In this document: piece by piece, positions 21,863 through 31,354 of the stretch
Position numbering within the stretch: the first letter of the stretch is position 1
How the letters are laid out: the number at the start of each line of letters is the position of its first letter
Assembly (NCBI GenBank): GCA_949840775.1
Contig: CATKXO010000022.1
Span: 1 to 46,249 of the forward strand
Direction of reading: 5' to 3'
Origin: an uncultured bacterium
Lineage (GTDB): Bacteria; Bacillota; Clostridia; Oscillospirales; Oscillospiraceae
DNA: 46,249 nt
Notes under the pieces: model-generated
What the model was told of the DNA's origin: nothing
The model's input: the letters and a program-made list of their open reading frames with translations, nothing else
Database searches by the model: none
Translations under genes and position numbers: made by a program

Positions 21863-21930
21863 CTTAAAGAAATCTTAACTAAAACTGTAACCGTCTTGTA
21901 ATTGATACTCCCGGGCAACGGGCATATAAT
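21863..21930 (+). promoter_or_regulatory. macA-like operon promoter with four direct repeats
   Basis: TTGATA (21902-21907) and TATAAT (21925-21930) are separated by 17 bp. Immediately upstream, CTTAAA, CTTAAC, CTGTAAC and CTTGTAA begin at 21863, 21874, 21885 and 21895, that is, 11, 11 and 10 bp apart. One-turn direct repeats next to the -35 are the usual binding layout of OmpR/PhoB-type response regulators. No such regulator gene is in the window. Confidence 0.65.
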
Positions 21931-22000
21931 GGGGGAGCGTGTACAAGCCGGAGCTGTCCGCTGTCAGGCGGGCAGGCCGTTAGAATAGGAGGAAGCCGCT

Positions 22001-23722
22001 ATGCCAGATGTGAAAGATATTCAAGCCGCCGTCCCCGCGCAGGAGGCTGCGGAGCCCGTGACGGCTGGACAGGAAGCCCCGCCCCCCAGGCCCCCGGCCA
22101 AAAAGCCGGCGGGAGAGGGGAAAAAGAAGATGGTTAAACGGCTCATTGCCCTGGGCGTGGCCGCAATCATCTTTGGCGGGGGCGGCTTTGCCCTGTACCG
22201 CTTTCTGACTGCCGACGACACCGAGATGGGGGAGATTTATTCCCAGGAGGCCACCATCGGCACCATCCAGAGCAAGGTGTCCGGCCGGGGCAGCGCCCGG
22301 GCCAAGGAGTCCGCCGCCATTACCCTGACCCAGAGCGGCATCGTCCAAGAGGTCTACGTCACCGGCGGACAGACCGTTATGGCCGGCGACCCGCTGTATT
22401 CCATCTACAGCGAGGCGGCGGAGACCGCCCTCTCCCAGGCCCAGGAGGAGATGGATAAGCTGCTGGAGGAGGCCAACAACCTCACCGTCCGGGCTCCCTT
22501 TGCCGGCAAGCTTATCGACGTGCAGGAGTTCCAGATCGACCAGGAGGTGAGCGCGGGCACTAAGGTGGCCACCCTGGTCAACGACAAGAAGCTGAAGCTC
22601 TCCCTCTATTTCAGCTATGCCTACGAGGGGGAGATTCATGCCGGCCAGGCGGTGGACGTGTCCATCCCCGCCGTGATGAAGACCTGTACCGGCCGGGTGG
22701 AGCAGGTCAACAAGGTGAGCTTCATCTCCCCCGAGGGAGCGGTTCATTTTGAGGTGGTCATCGTCTTCGACAACCCCGGCACCCTCACCGAGAAGATGGA
22801 CGCCTCCGCCATGCTCACCGCCTCCGACGGCTCGGAGATATACCCCTACAAGAACGGCCAGACCCAGTACTATGAGACCCGGGACATCCTGGCCAAGGCC
22901 TCCGGCCCGGTGGTGGGCCAGGGGAACCTGCTCAACTACGCCAACGTCTATGAGGGCGAGGAGCTGCTGTACTTAGGCTCGTCCACCATCGACACCAAGA
23001 TCCAGGAGCAGCAGAAGAAGCTGGAGGAGGCCCAGGAGGCCATGGCCGACTTCAACGCCGTGGCCCCCATTGACGGCACCGTCACCTCCTGCAATCTGGT
23101 GGAGGGCCAGGAGGTGAAGAGCGGCGACACGGTCATCATGATCTCCAACAACGTGACCATGCTGGTCACCATCAACGTGGACGACCGGAATATCTCCTTC
23201 ATCAAGCCGGGCAGCTATGTGGAGCTGAAGGACTACAGCGACAACATCTTCCAGGGCCTGGTCACCTCCATCGACATGTCCGGCGGCCAGGGCGGCAATG
23301 GGATGATGGGCGGCTCCAGCGGCACCACCAACTACCCCGTCACCCTGACGGTGGACAACTACGGCGGCGCCCTGATGGAGGGTATGGGCCTGCAATACTC
23401 CTTTGTCACCAGCGAGTCGGAGGAGTGCGTGATGGTGCCCAACGCCTGCCTGCAGCGCTTCTCCGACAAGGACGGCAACAGCTGCTATGTGGTCTTTGTC
23501 CAGCGGGACGAGGCCCCCGACGACATCCCGGAGCTGAACTACCCCACCTTTGAGCCGGGGCAGAAGCGCACCTTCCCCACCCAGGAAGAGGGCTATTACC
23601 CCGTTGTTGTGGAGACCGGCCTGGCCGACACCCAGAACGTGGAGATCGTCTCCGGCGTGGAGGCCGGGGATGTGGTCTTCCTCAACTACACGGTCACCCA
23701 AGGCGGAGACAGCTGGGGCTGA
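22001..23722 (+). CDS. Membrane fusion protein of a MacAB-like exporter (HlyD/RND-MFP family)
   Basis: A 573-residue protein anchored by one N-terminal membrane segment (about residues 45-68, after a Pro/Ala-rich cytoplasmic tail). The outside part has two biotinyl-lipoyl-like halves: ITLTQSGIVQEVYVTGGQTVMAGDPLYSI with RAPFAGKLIDVQEFQIDQEVSAGTKV, and later YLGSSTIDTKIQEQQKKLEEAQEAMADFNAVAPIDGTVTSCNLVEGQEVKSGDTVI with a short coiled-coil hairpin. A barrel and membrane-proximal domain follow, with a Gly/Met-rich loop (GGQGGNGMMGGSSGT). The family normally has one lipoyl pair, so this one seems duplicated. The ATPase gene begins 12 bp downstream. In Gram-positives such proteins help FtsX-type permeases export peptides or drugs; the substrate here is unknown. 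TAGGAGG lies upstream of the ATG. Confidence 0.85.
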   Translation: MPDVKDIQAAVPAQEAAEPVTAGQEAPPPRPPAKKPAGEGKKKMVKRLIALGVAAIIFGGGGFALYRFLTADDTEMGEIYSQEATIGTIQSKVSGRGSARAKESAAITLTQSGIVQEVYVTGGQTVMAGDPLYSIYSEAAETALSQAQEEMDKLLEEANNLTVRAPFAGKLIDVQEFQIDQEVSAGTKVATLVNDKKLKLSLYFSYAYEGEIHAGQAVDVSIPAVMKTCTGRVEQVNKVSFISPEGAVHFEVVIVFDNPGTLTEKMDASAMLTASDGSEIYPYKNGQTQYYETRDILAKASGPVVGQGNLLNYANVYEGEELLYLGSSTIDTKIQEQQKKLEEAQEAMADFNAVAPIDGTVTSCNLVEGQEVKSGDTVIMISNNVTMLVTINVDDRNISFIKPGSYVELKDYSDNIFQGLVTSIDMSGGQGGNGMMGGSSGTTNYPVTLTVDNYGGALMEGMGLQYSFVTSESEECVMVPNACLQRFSDKDGNSCYVVFVQRDEAPDDIPELNYPTFEPGQKRTFPTQEEGYYPVVVETGLADTQNVEIVSGVEAGDVVFLNYTVTQGGDSWG

Positions 23723-23734
23723 TGAGGTGACGCT

Positions 23735-24430
23735 ATGCTGATCGACATTCGTAACCTCTATAAGATCTACAACGAGGGAAAGGAGAGTGAGGTCCGGGCA
23801 CTGGACGGCGTCTCCCTCCAGATCGACAAGGGGGAGTTTGTGGCCATTGTGGGCCAGTCCGGTTCGGGCAAGTCCACTATGATGAACGTGCTGGGCTGTC
23901 TGGACATCCCCACCTACGGGGAGTATTACCTGGACGGCAACGACATCAACTCCCTCAACGACAAGCAGCTGGCCCGCATCCGCAACCGGGAGATCGGCTT
24001 CATCTTTCAGGGCTACAACCTGATCCAGGAGCTGGACGCCCTGGAGAATGTGACCCTGCCCCTGATTTACCGGGGGGTGTCGGTCTTCGACCGGGAGGAC
24101 ATGGCTATGGAGGCGCTGGCCAAGGTGGGGATGGACGACCGGGCCCACCACCGGCCCTCGGAGATGTCCGGCGGCCAGCAGCAGCGGGTGGCCATCGCCA
24201 GGGCCATCGCCACCAGCCCCCCCATCATCATGGCCGACGAGCCCACCGGCGCCCTGGACTCCAGAACGGGCAGGCACGTGATTGAGATTCTCCGGGACCT
24301 GTACCGGGGCGGGACCACCATCCTGCTCATTACCCACGACGACGGCATTGCCGCCACCGCCAAGCGGGTGGTGCGGCTGTCCGACGGCAGGATCATTTCG
24401 GACAAACCCCAGGAGGTGGATTGGGCATGA
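23735..24430 (+). CDS. ABC transporter ATP-binding protein (MacB/LolD type)
   Basis: A 231-residue ATPase for the permease encoded next. Walker A is GQSGSGKST (about 41-49), the Q-loop is FIFQGYNLI, the signature is [16 protein letters not shown], Walker B is [13 protein letters not shown], and the switch His lies in LLITHDD. The sequence is standard for the mechanotransmission (type VII) ABC family. It ends with an ATGA overlap that starts the permease. Neighbours make a three-part exporter with the upstream fusion protein. Confidence 0.96.
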   Translation: MLIDIRNLYKIYNEGKESEVRALDGVSLQIDKGEFVAIVGQSGSGKSTMMNVLGCLDIPTYGEYYLDGNDINSLNDKQLARIRNREIGFIFQGYNLIQELDALENVTLPLIYRGVSVFDREDMAMEALAKVGMDDRAHHRPSEMSGGQQQRVAIARAIATSPPIIMADEPTGALDSRTGRHVIEILRDLYRGGTTILLITHDDGIAATAKRVVRLSDGRIISDKPQEVDWA

Positions 24431-25713
24431 ATCTGTGGCAGGCCTTTAAAATGGCGTTCAAGTCCATTGCGATGAAGAAGACCCGGTCTTTCCTCACTAT
24501 GCTGGGCATTATCATCGGCGTGGCCTCTGTGGTTATCATGGTGTCTGTCATGCAGGGGCAGAACGAGAAGAACATGGAGTACTGGAAGAAGATGGGCGAC
24601 AACAAGATCGACCTGTACGCCTATAGCTGGATGGATATGGAGAACGAGACCGGCGAGAAGATATTCGACTACTGCCTGTCCCTCAGCGACCTGGTGGTGG
24701 GGGTCACGCCCAAGGCGGAGATCAACAGTACCATCACCATCCAGTACGGGGCCAAGACCCTCAAGAGCAACGACTGGGAGAATATGGACTACTCCTCCGG
24801 TAAGGACCCCTACCTGACCATGCTCCACGTCTACTTGGGCTCCGACCAGTTCGGCATCTGCAACAACTACACCCTGGCCAGCGGCCGGGAGATGTCTTAC
24901 CTGGAGGTGGAGAAGGCCCTGCCGGTGTGCGTCCTGGGCTCCGGGGCCAAGGAACAGCTCTTTGGCTTTACCGACCCGGTGGGCGAGACCATCACCCTCA
25001 ACGGCGACCCCTTCCAGGTGGTGGGCTGGTACAGGTCCTTCAATATGGGGGAGGAGAATTACACCGGCAGCCAGATGGACAACGCCGTCGTCATCCCCTA
25101 TACCTTCAACCGCACCATGAACAACAATAACACCATCGACCAGTATGTGGTGAAGGCCAAAGACAGCCTGTCCACCGTGGAGGCCATGACCAAGCTGGAC
25201 TCCTTCCTCAGCGGCTTGTTCCCCAAGGACGAGAACGGCCAGTCCTCCAACGGCTATTACCAGTTCGGCAGCAACGACAGCTTTGTGGAGGAGCAGGAGA
25301 AGGCCAATTTGATGCAGTCTCTGGTGATGGGGGCCATCGCCGGCATCTCCCTGCTGGTAGGCGGCATCGGCATAATGAATATCATGCTGGTCACCGTCAC
25401 CGAGCGCACCCGGGAGATCGGCATCCGCAAGGCCATCGGCGCCGAGCGGTCCAGCATCATCACCCAGTTCCTCATCGAGGCGGCGGTGATCTGCTCCATC
25501 GGCGGGCTGATCGGCATCGCCATCGGCTATGTGGGCACCATGATCGCCGGCAAGCTGATGGAGGATGTCTTTGAGGGCATCATCCTTATGCCCGAGCCCT
25601 TTATCGCCGTGGGAGCATTCCTGTTCTCGGTGGTGCTGGGCATCATCTTCGGCATGTACCCCGCCATCAAGGCATCCGGCCTCCAGCCGGTGGTGGCCCT
25701 GCGGGCGGATTAA
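24427..25713 (+). CDS. FtsX/MacB-type ABC permease
   Basis: A 428-residue permease with the MacB layout: one membrane helix near the N-terminus ([21 protein letters not shown], about 22-42), a large extracellular domain of about 240 residues, then three helices at the C-terminus with the conserved signature [16 protein letters not shown] and [29 protein letters not shown]. The ATG at 24427 overlaps the ATPase stop, with AGGAGGTGG upstream. No peptidase domain is found. The SLH gene follows after 17 bp with its own ribosome site and no terminator between, so it is probably cotranscribed. Confidence 0.95.
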   Translation: MNLWQAFKMAFKSIAMKKTRSFLTMLGIIIGVASVVIMVSVMQGQNEKNMEYWKKMGDNKIDLYAYSWMDMENETGEKIFDYCLSLSDLVVGVTPKAEINSTITIQYGAKTLKSNDWENMDYSSGKDPYLTMLHVYLGSDQFGICNNYTLASGREMSYLEVEKALPVCVLGSGAKEQLFGFTDPVGETITLNGDPFQVVGWYRSFNMGEENYTGSQMDNAVVIPYTFNRTMNNNNTIDQYVVKAKDSLSTVEAMTKLDSFLSGLFPKDENGQSSNGYYQFGSNDSFVEEQEKANLMQSLVMGAIAGISLLVGGIGIMNIMLVTVTERTREIGIRKAIGAERSSIITQFLIEAAVICSIGGLIGIAIGYVGTMIAGKLMEDVFEGIILMPEPFIAVGAFLFSVVLGIIFGMYPAIKASGLQPVVALRAD

Positions 25714-25730
25714 AAAGGAGCGTGAACAAA

Positions 25731-28142
25731 ATGAGAGCATTCAAACGGCTGACGGCGGCCCTCCTCACTGCGGCGCTGGCCCTGTCGCTGACGCTGGTCC
25801 CGGCCTCTGCCGCCCTTGGGTCCTTCACCGATGTCAGCGACCCCAACACCGCCGTCAACGCCGACATCCTGCGGCTGATGGGGGTGGTCAGCGGTACGGG
25901 GGGCAGCGTGTTCAACCCCCACGGCCAGCTGACCAGGGCCCAGTTCTGCACGATGATGGTCAACTTCCTCCAGAAGGGGGAGGAGGCCCCCCGGTACGCC
26001 ACCCGGACCATCTTCTCCGACGTGAAGAGCGGCCACTGGGCCCGCAGCTACATCAATCTGGCGGCCAGCATCTCCGTCACCGACGGCGACGGGGAGAACA
26101 GCACCTCCATCCCCCTGATCTCCGGGGTGGGAGACGGCCGCTTCCTTCCCGACGACAACATCACCATGGCGGAGGCCGCCACCATCCTCCTCCGGGGGCT
26201 GGGGTACACCAGCAAGGAGGCGGGGGCTGTGTGGCCCCAGGGCTATATGAACCTGGCCGAGTCCGTGGGCCTGTCCGACGGGCTGGACCTGGCGGCGGGC
26301 ACCGCCCTGAACCGGGCCCAGGCCGCCCAGCTCTTTGTCAACGCCCTGTCCTGCAAGACCAAGGACGGCAAGGCCTACTATGAGACCATCGGTACTGTGG
26401 CCAACTCCGAGGACAAGACCATCATCCTGTCCGTCAACGTGGAGACCGACGACGGCAGCACCCTGGGTGCCATCCGCACCACCGGCATGGAGAAGAGCTC
26501 CGAGGCCTACCTCCCCGCCCACGGCGACGGCAACGTCTCCGCCCTCCAGGGCAAGCGGGGCTACCTGGTGCTCAACGACAAGAAGGAGGTGGTGGCCTTC
26601 GTCCCCGACAAGAGCACCGCCACCACCATCGTCCTCAACGGCGACGCCCAGGCCGGCTATGTGAAGTCCAACAGCGGCAAGCAGTACACCGTCTCCGCCA
26701 ATACCAAGGTGTTTACCTCCGTCTCCGCCTCGGGGAAGGACTGGCTGGAGGCCTACAGTTCCCTCACCTCCGGCACCCAGATCACCATGTACTCCGAGAA
26801 GGGGAAGATCGTGGCCGTTTACTCCACCGGCGGGGCCAGCACCATCGACTCCGACGCCGTGGTGGTTATGGGCAACGCCACCGCCGCCACCTTCCACCAC
26901 CTCACCGGCGGCGTGACCAACTTCAACATCGTCAAGGACCGGCAGACCATCCGGATGAACCAGATCAAGCCCTACGACGTGGCCACCTACGACCCCCTGA
27001 GCAATACCCTGGTGGTGTCTGACCTGCGGATGACCGCCGTCTACGCCGACCCCAAGCCCAACCCCAAGACCCCCCAGACCATCAGCGTGGCGGGCAATGA
27101 GCGGAAGGTGCTGGAGAGCGCCTGGGACACCATCGGTGATCTGAAGCCCGGCGACAGCGTCTCCCTGCTGCTCACCGCCGACGGCGTGGTGGCCGGCATC
27201 GTCCCCGCCAGCGCCCAGGTCCGGTCCACCGCCATCGGCACCGCCACAGAGGGCGGGGTGGAGATTTTCCTGCCCAACGGCGGCGAGCCGCTGAAGCTGT
27301 CCGGCAAGGTGTCCAACGTCCCCGCCAGCGGCGAGCCGGTGGTCATCTCCTCGGTGCGGGATGGCTTCTCGGTGAGCAAGCTGCCCACCAGCCGGGCCCC
27401 CGGCGACTTCGACGTGGGCAGCCTGAAGCTGGGCAGCCTGACGGTGTCCCCCAGCGTGCGCATCTATGAGCAGATCAAGGGCAGTGTGATGCAGCCCGTG
27501 GACCGGGGCAGCCTGACCATGGAGTCCATCCCCGCGGACAAGATCACCTACCACACCAACAGCTCCGGTATCGTGGACTACATGGTTCTGGGCGATGTCA
27601 CCGGCACCGCCTACATCTACGGCATGATGGTGGGCGGCTATGTGGTTGTTGAAGAGGCAAAGCCAGGGACAGACGCATGGACAGATGAAAAGGGTGAACA
27701 GCATGAAGCAGTGCCCCCAACGCCCGAAAAGACCCGCTATGGCTGGTATCTGCGCAGCGGGACCCAGGATATTGAGTTTAGTCCCACCACCACCTACCGC
27801 GGCCAGAGCGGCGATATGGTGGGCGTGGTCCTGGGCTCCAACCGGGATAAGAAATACACCATCCGGGAGCTCATCAAGCTCCAGGAGGTCAAGCAGGTGA
27901 AGGGCTCCGACTTCTTCGAGAGCCAGGGCGAGAACTATGTGAGAGTGGGCGCCCACACCTACCGTATCTCTGACAACGTGGAGTGCTATTACAACCGCAC
28001 CGGCAACAAGGTAGCCAAGGACAACTGGCTGACCGGCGGCAGCGGCGCCGAGCGGTTCGCCTCCATCAAGGCGTACTCCGATAGCTTTACCATCTATGTG
28101 GACCCTGTGGGCGATCAGGTGCGCATCATCGTGGCCAACTGA
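25731..28142 (+). CDS. Secreted SLH-domain protein co-encoded with the MacAB-like exporter
   Basis: An 803-residue surface protein. The signal peptide ends at ASA (residue 27). Three SLH modules (about 32-205) follow: [24 protein letters not shown]...[35 protein letters not shown]...[16 protein letters not shown] and [28 protein letters not shown]. They should bind pyruvylated wall polysaccharide. The remaining 600 residues are beta-rich and repetitive ([63 protein letters not shown]); I recognise no enzyme. ATG at 25731 lies 10 bp after AAGGAG; the GTG at 25722 is too close to it. Bases 27645-27735 have AT-richer codons than the rest of the gene, perhaps a later insertion. Confidence 0.9.
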   Translation: MRAFKRLTAALLTAALALSLTLVPASAALGSFTDVSDPNTAVNADILRLMGVVSGTGGSVFNPHGQLTRAQFCTMMVNFLQKGEEAPRYATRTIFSDVKSGHWARSYINLAASISVTDGDGENSTSIPLISGVGDGRFLPDDNITMAEAATILLRGLGYTSKEAGAVWPQGYMNLAESVGLSDGLDLAAGTALNRAQAAQLFVNALSCKTKDGKAYYETIGTVANSEDKTIILSVNVETDDGSTLGAIRTTGMEKSSEAYLPAHGDGNVSALQGKRGYLVLNDKKEVVAFVPDKSTATTIVLNGDAQAGYVKSNSGKQYTVSANTKVFTSVSASGKDWLEAYSSLTSGTQITMYSEKGKIVAVYSTGGASTIDSDAVVVMGNATAATFHHLTGGVTNFNIVKDRQTIRMNQIKPYDVATYDPLSNTLVVSDLRMTAVYADPKPNPKTPQTISVAGNERKVLESAWDTIGDLKPGDSVSLLLTADGVVAGIVPASAQVRSTAIGTATEGGVEIFLPNGGEPLKLSGKVSNVPASGEPVVISSVRDGFSVSKLPTSRAPGDFDVGSLKLGSLTVSPSVRIYEQIKGSVMQPVDRGSLTMESIPADKITYHTNSSGIVDYMVLGDVTGTAYIYGMMVGGYVVVEEAKPGTDAWTDEKGEQHEAVPPTPEKTRYGWYLRSGTQDIEFSPTTTYRGQSGDMVGVVLGSNRDKKYTIRELIKLQEVKQVKGSDFFESQGENYVRVGAHTYRISDNVECYYNRTGNKVAKDNWLTGGSGAERFASIKAYSDSFTIYVDPVGDQVRIIVAN

Positions 28143-28159
28143 TTCCCAACCAAAGCAGC

Positions 28160-28190
28160 AGCCCCCCGGCTCTCGCCGGGGGGCTGTTTT
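28160..28190 (+). terminator. Terminator of the exporter-SLH operon
   Basis: An 11-bp stem AGCCCCCCGGC/GCCGGGGGGCT with loop TCTC, followed by GTTTT. It ends 1 bp from the stop of the convergent DNA glycosylase gene. Confidence 0.9.
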
Positions 28191-28789
28191 CACAGGTAAA
28201 ACCGCCAGGGAAAATCCACAGCCTCCTCCGCATAGTCAATGCCGATGCGTTTGCCCGTCCGGACCTGAGCCGGGTCCGGGGGCGCGCCTGGGAGGACGTA
28301 CAGCCTGCCCGCCGGGCAGGTCAGGTCCAGGCCGTTTTGGGTCCGGGTGAGGGCCAGCCCCCTGCACAGCTTGCCGGGGCCGTTAAGGAAGTTCTTTTTT
28401 TGATAGGCGGTCATATCTTTTTCCTTGCAACCAAAGCGGTTTTTTGCTATAATATCTCCGTTTTCGATGGGAACCGCCCCCCGGATCAGCACAGCGGCGG
28501 GCTCCCCCTCCCCCTCGGTGACAAAATTGAGGCAGTGGTACATCCCGTAGATGAGATAGATGTAGGCTGTACCCGGCGGGGCGAAGAGGGTCTCGGTCCG
28601 GGCGGTGCGCCGTCCGCCGTAGGCGTGGCAGGCCTTGTCCGTCCGGCCGATGTAGGCCTCCGTCTCCGTAATACGGCAGGCCAGCCGGGTTCCGTCCTCC
28701 AGCACCCGGACGATGTCCCGGCCCAGCAGGTCCCGGGCCACGGCCAGGGTGTCCCGGGCGTAAAATTTGCGGGTGAGGATGCTGTCCAT
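28190..28789 (-). CDS. 3-methyladenine DNA glycosylase (AAG/MPG family)
   Basis: A 199-residue base-excision enzyme that removes alkylated purines. The family core RITETEAYIGRTDKACHAYGGRRTARTETLF carries the catalytic Glu in TETEAY, followed by the nucleotide-flipping region YIYLIYGMYHCLNFVTE and AAVLIRGAVPIEN and the C-terminal NGPGKLCRGLAL. The length is normal (about 190-230). The ATG at 28787-28789 has AGGAGGG 8 bp upstream; the ATG 33 bp earlier lies in the repeat and lacks a ribosome site. Monocistronic; its 3' end shares a terminator with the exporter operon. Confidence 0.96.
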   Translation of the reverse strand: MDSILTRKFYARDTLAVARDLLGRDIVRVLEDGTRLACRITETEAYIGRTDKACHAYGGRRTARTETLFAPPGTAYIYLIYGMYHCLNFVTEGEGEPAAVLIRGAVPIENGDIIAKNRFGCKEKDMTAYQKKNFLNGPGKLCRGLALTRTQNGLDLTCPAGRLYVLPGAPPDPAQVRTGKRIGIDYAEEAVDFPWRFYL

Positions 28790-28804
28790 GAGGGCCCTCC
28801 TGTC

Positions 28805-28870
28805 TGTAGGGGCGGATATCATCCGCCCGTGTCTTCTGTTGAACTATGCGGGCGCATGATATGCGCCCCT
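28805..28870. repeat. Palindromic repeat, family B (copy 2)
   Basis: Left arm TGTAGGGGCGGATATC...CCGCCC and a diverged right arm GCGGGCGCATGATATGCGCCCC that is itself palindromic. The arms match other family members better than each other, so the copy looks mosaic. It separates the divergent glycosylase and EamA genes. Confidence 0.75.
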
Positions 28871-28926
28871 GCGCGCTGCTATCATACCATACCTTACAAT
28901 CATTTTTCAATCCGGAGATGATACCC

Positions 28927-29805
28927 ATGTCCCCCAAAACCATGAAACTGCTGGCCAAACCCATGCTCTTTGCCGCCGCCCTCATCTGGGGCACCTCCTT
29001 CTTCATCATGAAAAACGCCCTGGACGTGATGCCGGTGTTTTTCCTGCTGGCCGTCCGGTTCACCGCCGGGGCGCTGCTGCTGGCCCTGGTGGCCTGGAAG
29101 CGGTGGAAGAGCTTCACCCCCGACTACCTGTGGCGGGGGGCGGTGATCGGCGGCTTCCTGTTCCTGGCCTACTCGGTGCAGACCTTCGGCCTGGCCCAGA
29201 CCACCCCCTCCAAGAACGCCTTTCTCACGGCGGTGTACTGCGTCATCGTTCCCTTCCTCACCTGGGCGGTGGTGAAGGTGCGCCCGGACCGGTATAACAT
29301 CGCCGCCGCCCTGCTGTGCGTCACCGGAGTGGGGCTGGTGTCCCTCACCGAGGAGCTGACCATCAACACCGGCGACCTGCTCACCCTGGTGTGCGCCGTC
29401 TTCTACGCCAGCCACATCGTGGCGGTGGCCAAGGTGTCTCCGGGGAAGGACATTACCCTGCTCACCGTATTTCAGTTTGCCTTCGCCGGGCTCTACGCCT
29501 GGATCTGCGGCGGGCTGACCGAGACCTTCCCCGCCGCCGCCCTCACCGACCCGGCCCTCCTCCTGCCCATGCTCTACCTGTGCGTCATGGCCACCACCGT
29601 GGCCCTGCTCTTCCAGAACGTGGGCATGATCTGGTCCGACCCCGCCTCCGCCGCCGTAATCCTGTCCCTGGAGTCGGTGTTCGGCGTGCTGTCCTCGGTG
29701 ATCTTCTACGGCGACCCCGTCACCGGCCGGCTGCTGGCCGGTTTTGCCCTCATCTTTGTGGCGGTGGTGTGCTCCGAGACGAAGTTTTCCTTTTTGCATA
29801 AATAA
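28927..29805 (+). CDS. EamA/DMT-family transporter, first of a tandem pair
   Basis: A 292-residue integral membrane protein with ten hydrophobic segments in two EamA repeats (LFAAALIWGTSFFIMKNALDVMPVFFLLAVRF and a second half beginning LLTLVCAVFYASHIVAVAKV). DMT exporters move small metabolites or amino acids; the substrate is unknown. ATG at 28927 lies 10 bp after GGAG; the ATG at 28918 lies too close to that site. The next gene encodes a paralogue with nearly the same start (KTMKLLAKPMLFAAALIWG versus KTMKVLAKPMLFAAAFFWG), so the pair arose by tandem duplication and is now split by a repeat. Confidence 0.93.
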   Translation: MSPKTMKLLAKPMLFAAALIWGTSFFIMKNALDVMPVFFLLAVRFTAGALLLALVAWKRWKSFTPDYLWRGAVIGGFLFLAYSVQTFGLAQTTPSKNAFLTAVYCVIVPFLTWAVVKVRPDRYNIAAALLCVTGVGLVSLTEELTINTGDLLTLVCAVFYASHIVAVAKVSPGKDITLLTVFQFAFAGLYAWICGGLTETFPAAALTDPALLLPMLYLCVMATTVALLFQNVGMIWSDPASAAVILSLESVFGVLSSVIFYGDPVTGRLLAGFALIFVAVVCSETKFSFLHK

Positions 29806-29816
29806 ATGTAGGGGCC

Positions 29817-29907
29817 GCCGCCTTCGGCGGCCCGCGGATATAAAACCGCATTCCCGAGCGGACAAACATATAAAAAAGACGGGCCGCCCAGGGGGGCGGC
29901 CCCTACA
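29817..29907. repeat. Palindromic repeat, family A (copy 2), between the EamA genes
   Basis: Ends TGTAGGGGCCGCCGCC and GGCGGCCCCTACA are identical to the copies at 18997 and 45313; the 45-bp middle differs. The right end is joined directly to the AGGAG ribosome site of the second EamA gene. Confidence 0.9.
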
Positions 29908-29919
29908 GGAGCTGATACT

Positions 29920-30804
29920 GTGACCGACAAGACCATGAAGGTGCTGGCCAAGCCCATGCTGTTCGCCGCCGCCTTTTTCTGGGGCGCCTCCTTCATGCTG
30001 ATGAAGGGGGCGCTGGACAACATCCCCACCGGCCACCTCATTGCCATCCGCTTTACCATCGGGACGCCCCTGGTGGCCCTGATGAGCTGGAGGCACTGGA
30101 AGGATTTTTCCCCCGGCTACCTGTGGCGGGGCGGGGCGGCGGGAGTGCTGCTGTTCGGGGTCTACTGGGCCCAGACGGTGGGGCTGGAGACCACCACCGC
30201 CTCCAACAACGCCTTTCTGTCGGCGGTATACTGCGTCATTGTCCCCTTTCTGTCCTGGCTTCTGTTCCAGGAGCGGCCCGACGGATTCAATGTGGCTGCC
30301 GCCCTGATCTGCCTGACGGGGGTGGGCTTTGTATCCCTCACCCAGGCGCTGACCATCTCCGCCGGCGACGGCTTTACCCTGCTGGGGGCGGTGTTCTGCG
30401 CCGCCAACATCATTGCCGTGGCCCGGCTGGGCCGGGGGAAGGACGTAATGCTGTTCACGGTGGTCCAGCTGGCCACCGTGGCCCTGTGCGCCTGGGCGCT
30501 GGCCCTGATTACCGAGACCTTCGACTTCTCTACCCTGGCCCGGACTGAGGTGCTGCTCCCCATGGCCTACCTGTGCGTGATGGCCACCTCCGTCTGCCTG
30601 GTGCTGATGAACGTGGGGCTGGTGTGGTCGGAGCCCGCCCCCGCCGCGGTGATCCTGTCCCTGGAGGCGGTGTTCGGCGTGGCCCTGGCCGTCATCTTCT
30701 ACGGCGACCCCCTCACCCCCCGCCTGCTGGTGGGGTTCACCCTGATCTTTATAGGGGTGCTGTGCTCGGAGACCAAATTTTCTTTTTTGCGGAAGCGTCC
30801 ATAA
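29920..30804 (+). CDS. EamA/DMT-family transporter, second of a tandem pair
   Basis: A 294-residue paralogue of the preceding transporter with ten membrane segments and the two EamA domains. The conserved stretches TTTASNNAFLSAVYCVIVPFLSWLLFQERPD and SLEAVFGVALAVIFYGDPLTPRLLVGFTLIFIGV match the first copy region by region. The GTG start has AGGAG 8 bp upstream, the first base pair of which adjoins the repeat end, so the element may affect its translation. Substrate unknown. Confidence 0.93.
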   Translation: MTDKTMKVLAKPMLFAAAFFWGASFMLMKGALDNIPTGHLIAIRFTIGTPLVALMSWRHWKDFSPGYLWRGGAAGVLLFGVYWAQTVGLETTTASNNAFLSAVYCVIVPFLSWLLFQERPDGFNVAAALICLTGVGFVSLTQALTISAGDGFTLLGAVFCAANIIAVARLGRGKDVMLFTVVQLATVALCAWALALITETFDFSTLARTEVLLPMAYLCVMATSVCLVLMNVGLVWSEPAPAAVILSLEAVFGVALAVIFYGDPLTPRLLVGFTLIFIGVLCSETKFSFLRKRP

Positions 30805-30944
30805 GGCCCCCTTCGCAAAGGGGGCTGTCAGCGAAGCTGACTGGGGGTTTTCTCCTGACAAAGACAGAAGTGTTTCGATAGGGGAAAACCCTCCATCATT
30901 CGCTTCGCAAATGCCACCTCCCTTTGCGAAGGGAGGCTTTTTTG
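30805..30944. repeat. Palindromic repeat, family C (copy 2)
   Basis: Outer arms CCCCCTTCGCAAAGGGGG and CCTCCCTTTGCGAAGGGAGG, inner arms GGGGGTTTTCTCC and GGGGAAAACCCTCC. The right arm ends in CTTTTTT and could act as a terminator for the EamA pair. Confidence 0.85.
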
Positions 30945-30990
30945 CGCTCAAAACAGAAAATTTTAACAAAAAGAAAAATAAAATTAAAGC

Positions 30991-31019
30991 TTGACTTTAA
31001 CAATATTAAAGTATATACT
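30991..31019 (+). promoter_or_regulatory. Sigma-A-type promoter of the DUF2089-like operon
   Basis: TTGACT (30991-30996) and TATACT (31014-31019) with a 17-bp spacer, in an AT-rich stretch. An imperfect inverted pair TTAAAG...CTTTAA straddles the -35 and could be an autoregulatory operator. Confidence 0.8.
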
Positions 31020-31045
31020 GGGAAGCACAGAAGGGAGGACCGCCT

Positions 31046-31354
31046 ATGTCGATAGAGCTGCTGCCCGAGTGGATGGCCGGGCTGGAGGAGGAGGACGTGG
31101 CCTTCATCAAAAAGTTCATCCTGGCCTCCGGGTCGCTGAAGGAGGTGGCCGGGCAGTACGGCGTGACCTACCCCACGGTCCGCCTGCGGCTGGACCGGCT
31201 GATTCAGAAGATACGCATGGTGGAGGACACCGCCGCCGACCCCTACATCGCCACCATCAAGCGGCTGGCAATGAACGAGAAGCTGGACCTGGACACTGCC
31301 AAGGTCCTGATTGCGGAGTATAAGAAGACCCGCACAAAAAAGGAGGAATTGTAA
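31046..31354 (+). CDS. DUF2089-like helix-turn-helix protein
   Basis: A 102-residue protein whose first half reads ELLPEWMAGLEEEDVAFIKKFILASGSLKEVAGQYGVTYPTVRLRLDRLIQKI, a helix-turn-helix of the DUF2089 type that resembles sigma-70 region 4 (SLKEVAGQYGVTYPTVRLRL being the recognition unit). The C-terminal half is a short helical hairpin. Such small regulators are often paired with membrane proteins of the next gene's kind. AGGGAGG upstream of the ATG; the stop overlaps the following start (TAATG). It probably regulates its own operon (inference). Confidence 0.85.
   Translation: MSIELLPEWMAGLEEEDVAFIKKFILASGSLKEVAGQYGVTYPTVRLRLDRLIQKIRMVEDTAADPYIATIKRLAMNEKLDLDTAKVLIAEYKKTRTKKEEL

Noticed and set aside
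25710-28193. 827-codon minus-strand frame across the SLH gene
   Set aside because: Same GC-shadow character (HVVGHHHAL-type sequence); the plus-strand protein has a signal peptide, SLH modules and a ribosome site.
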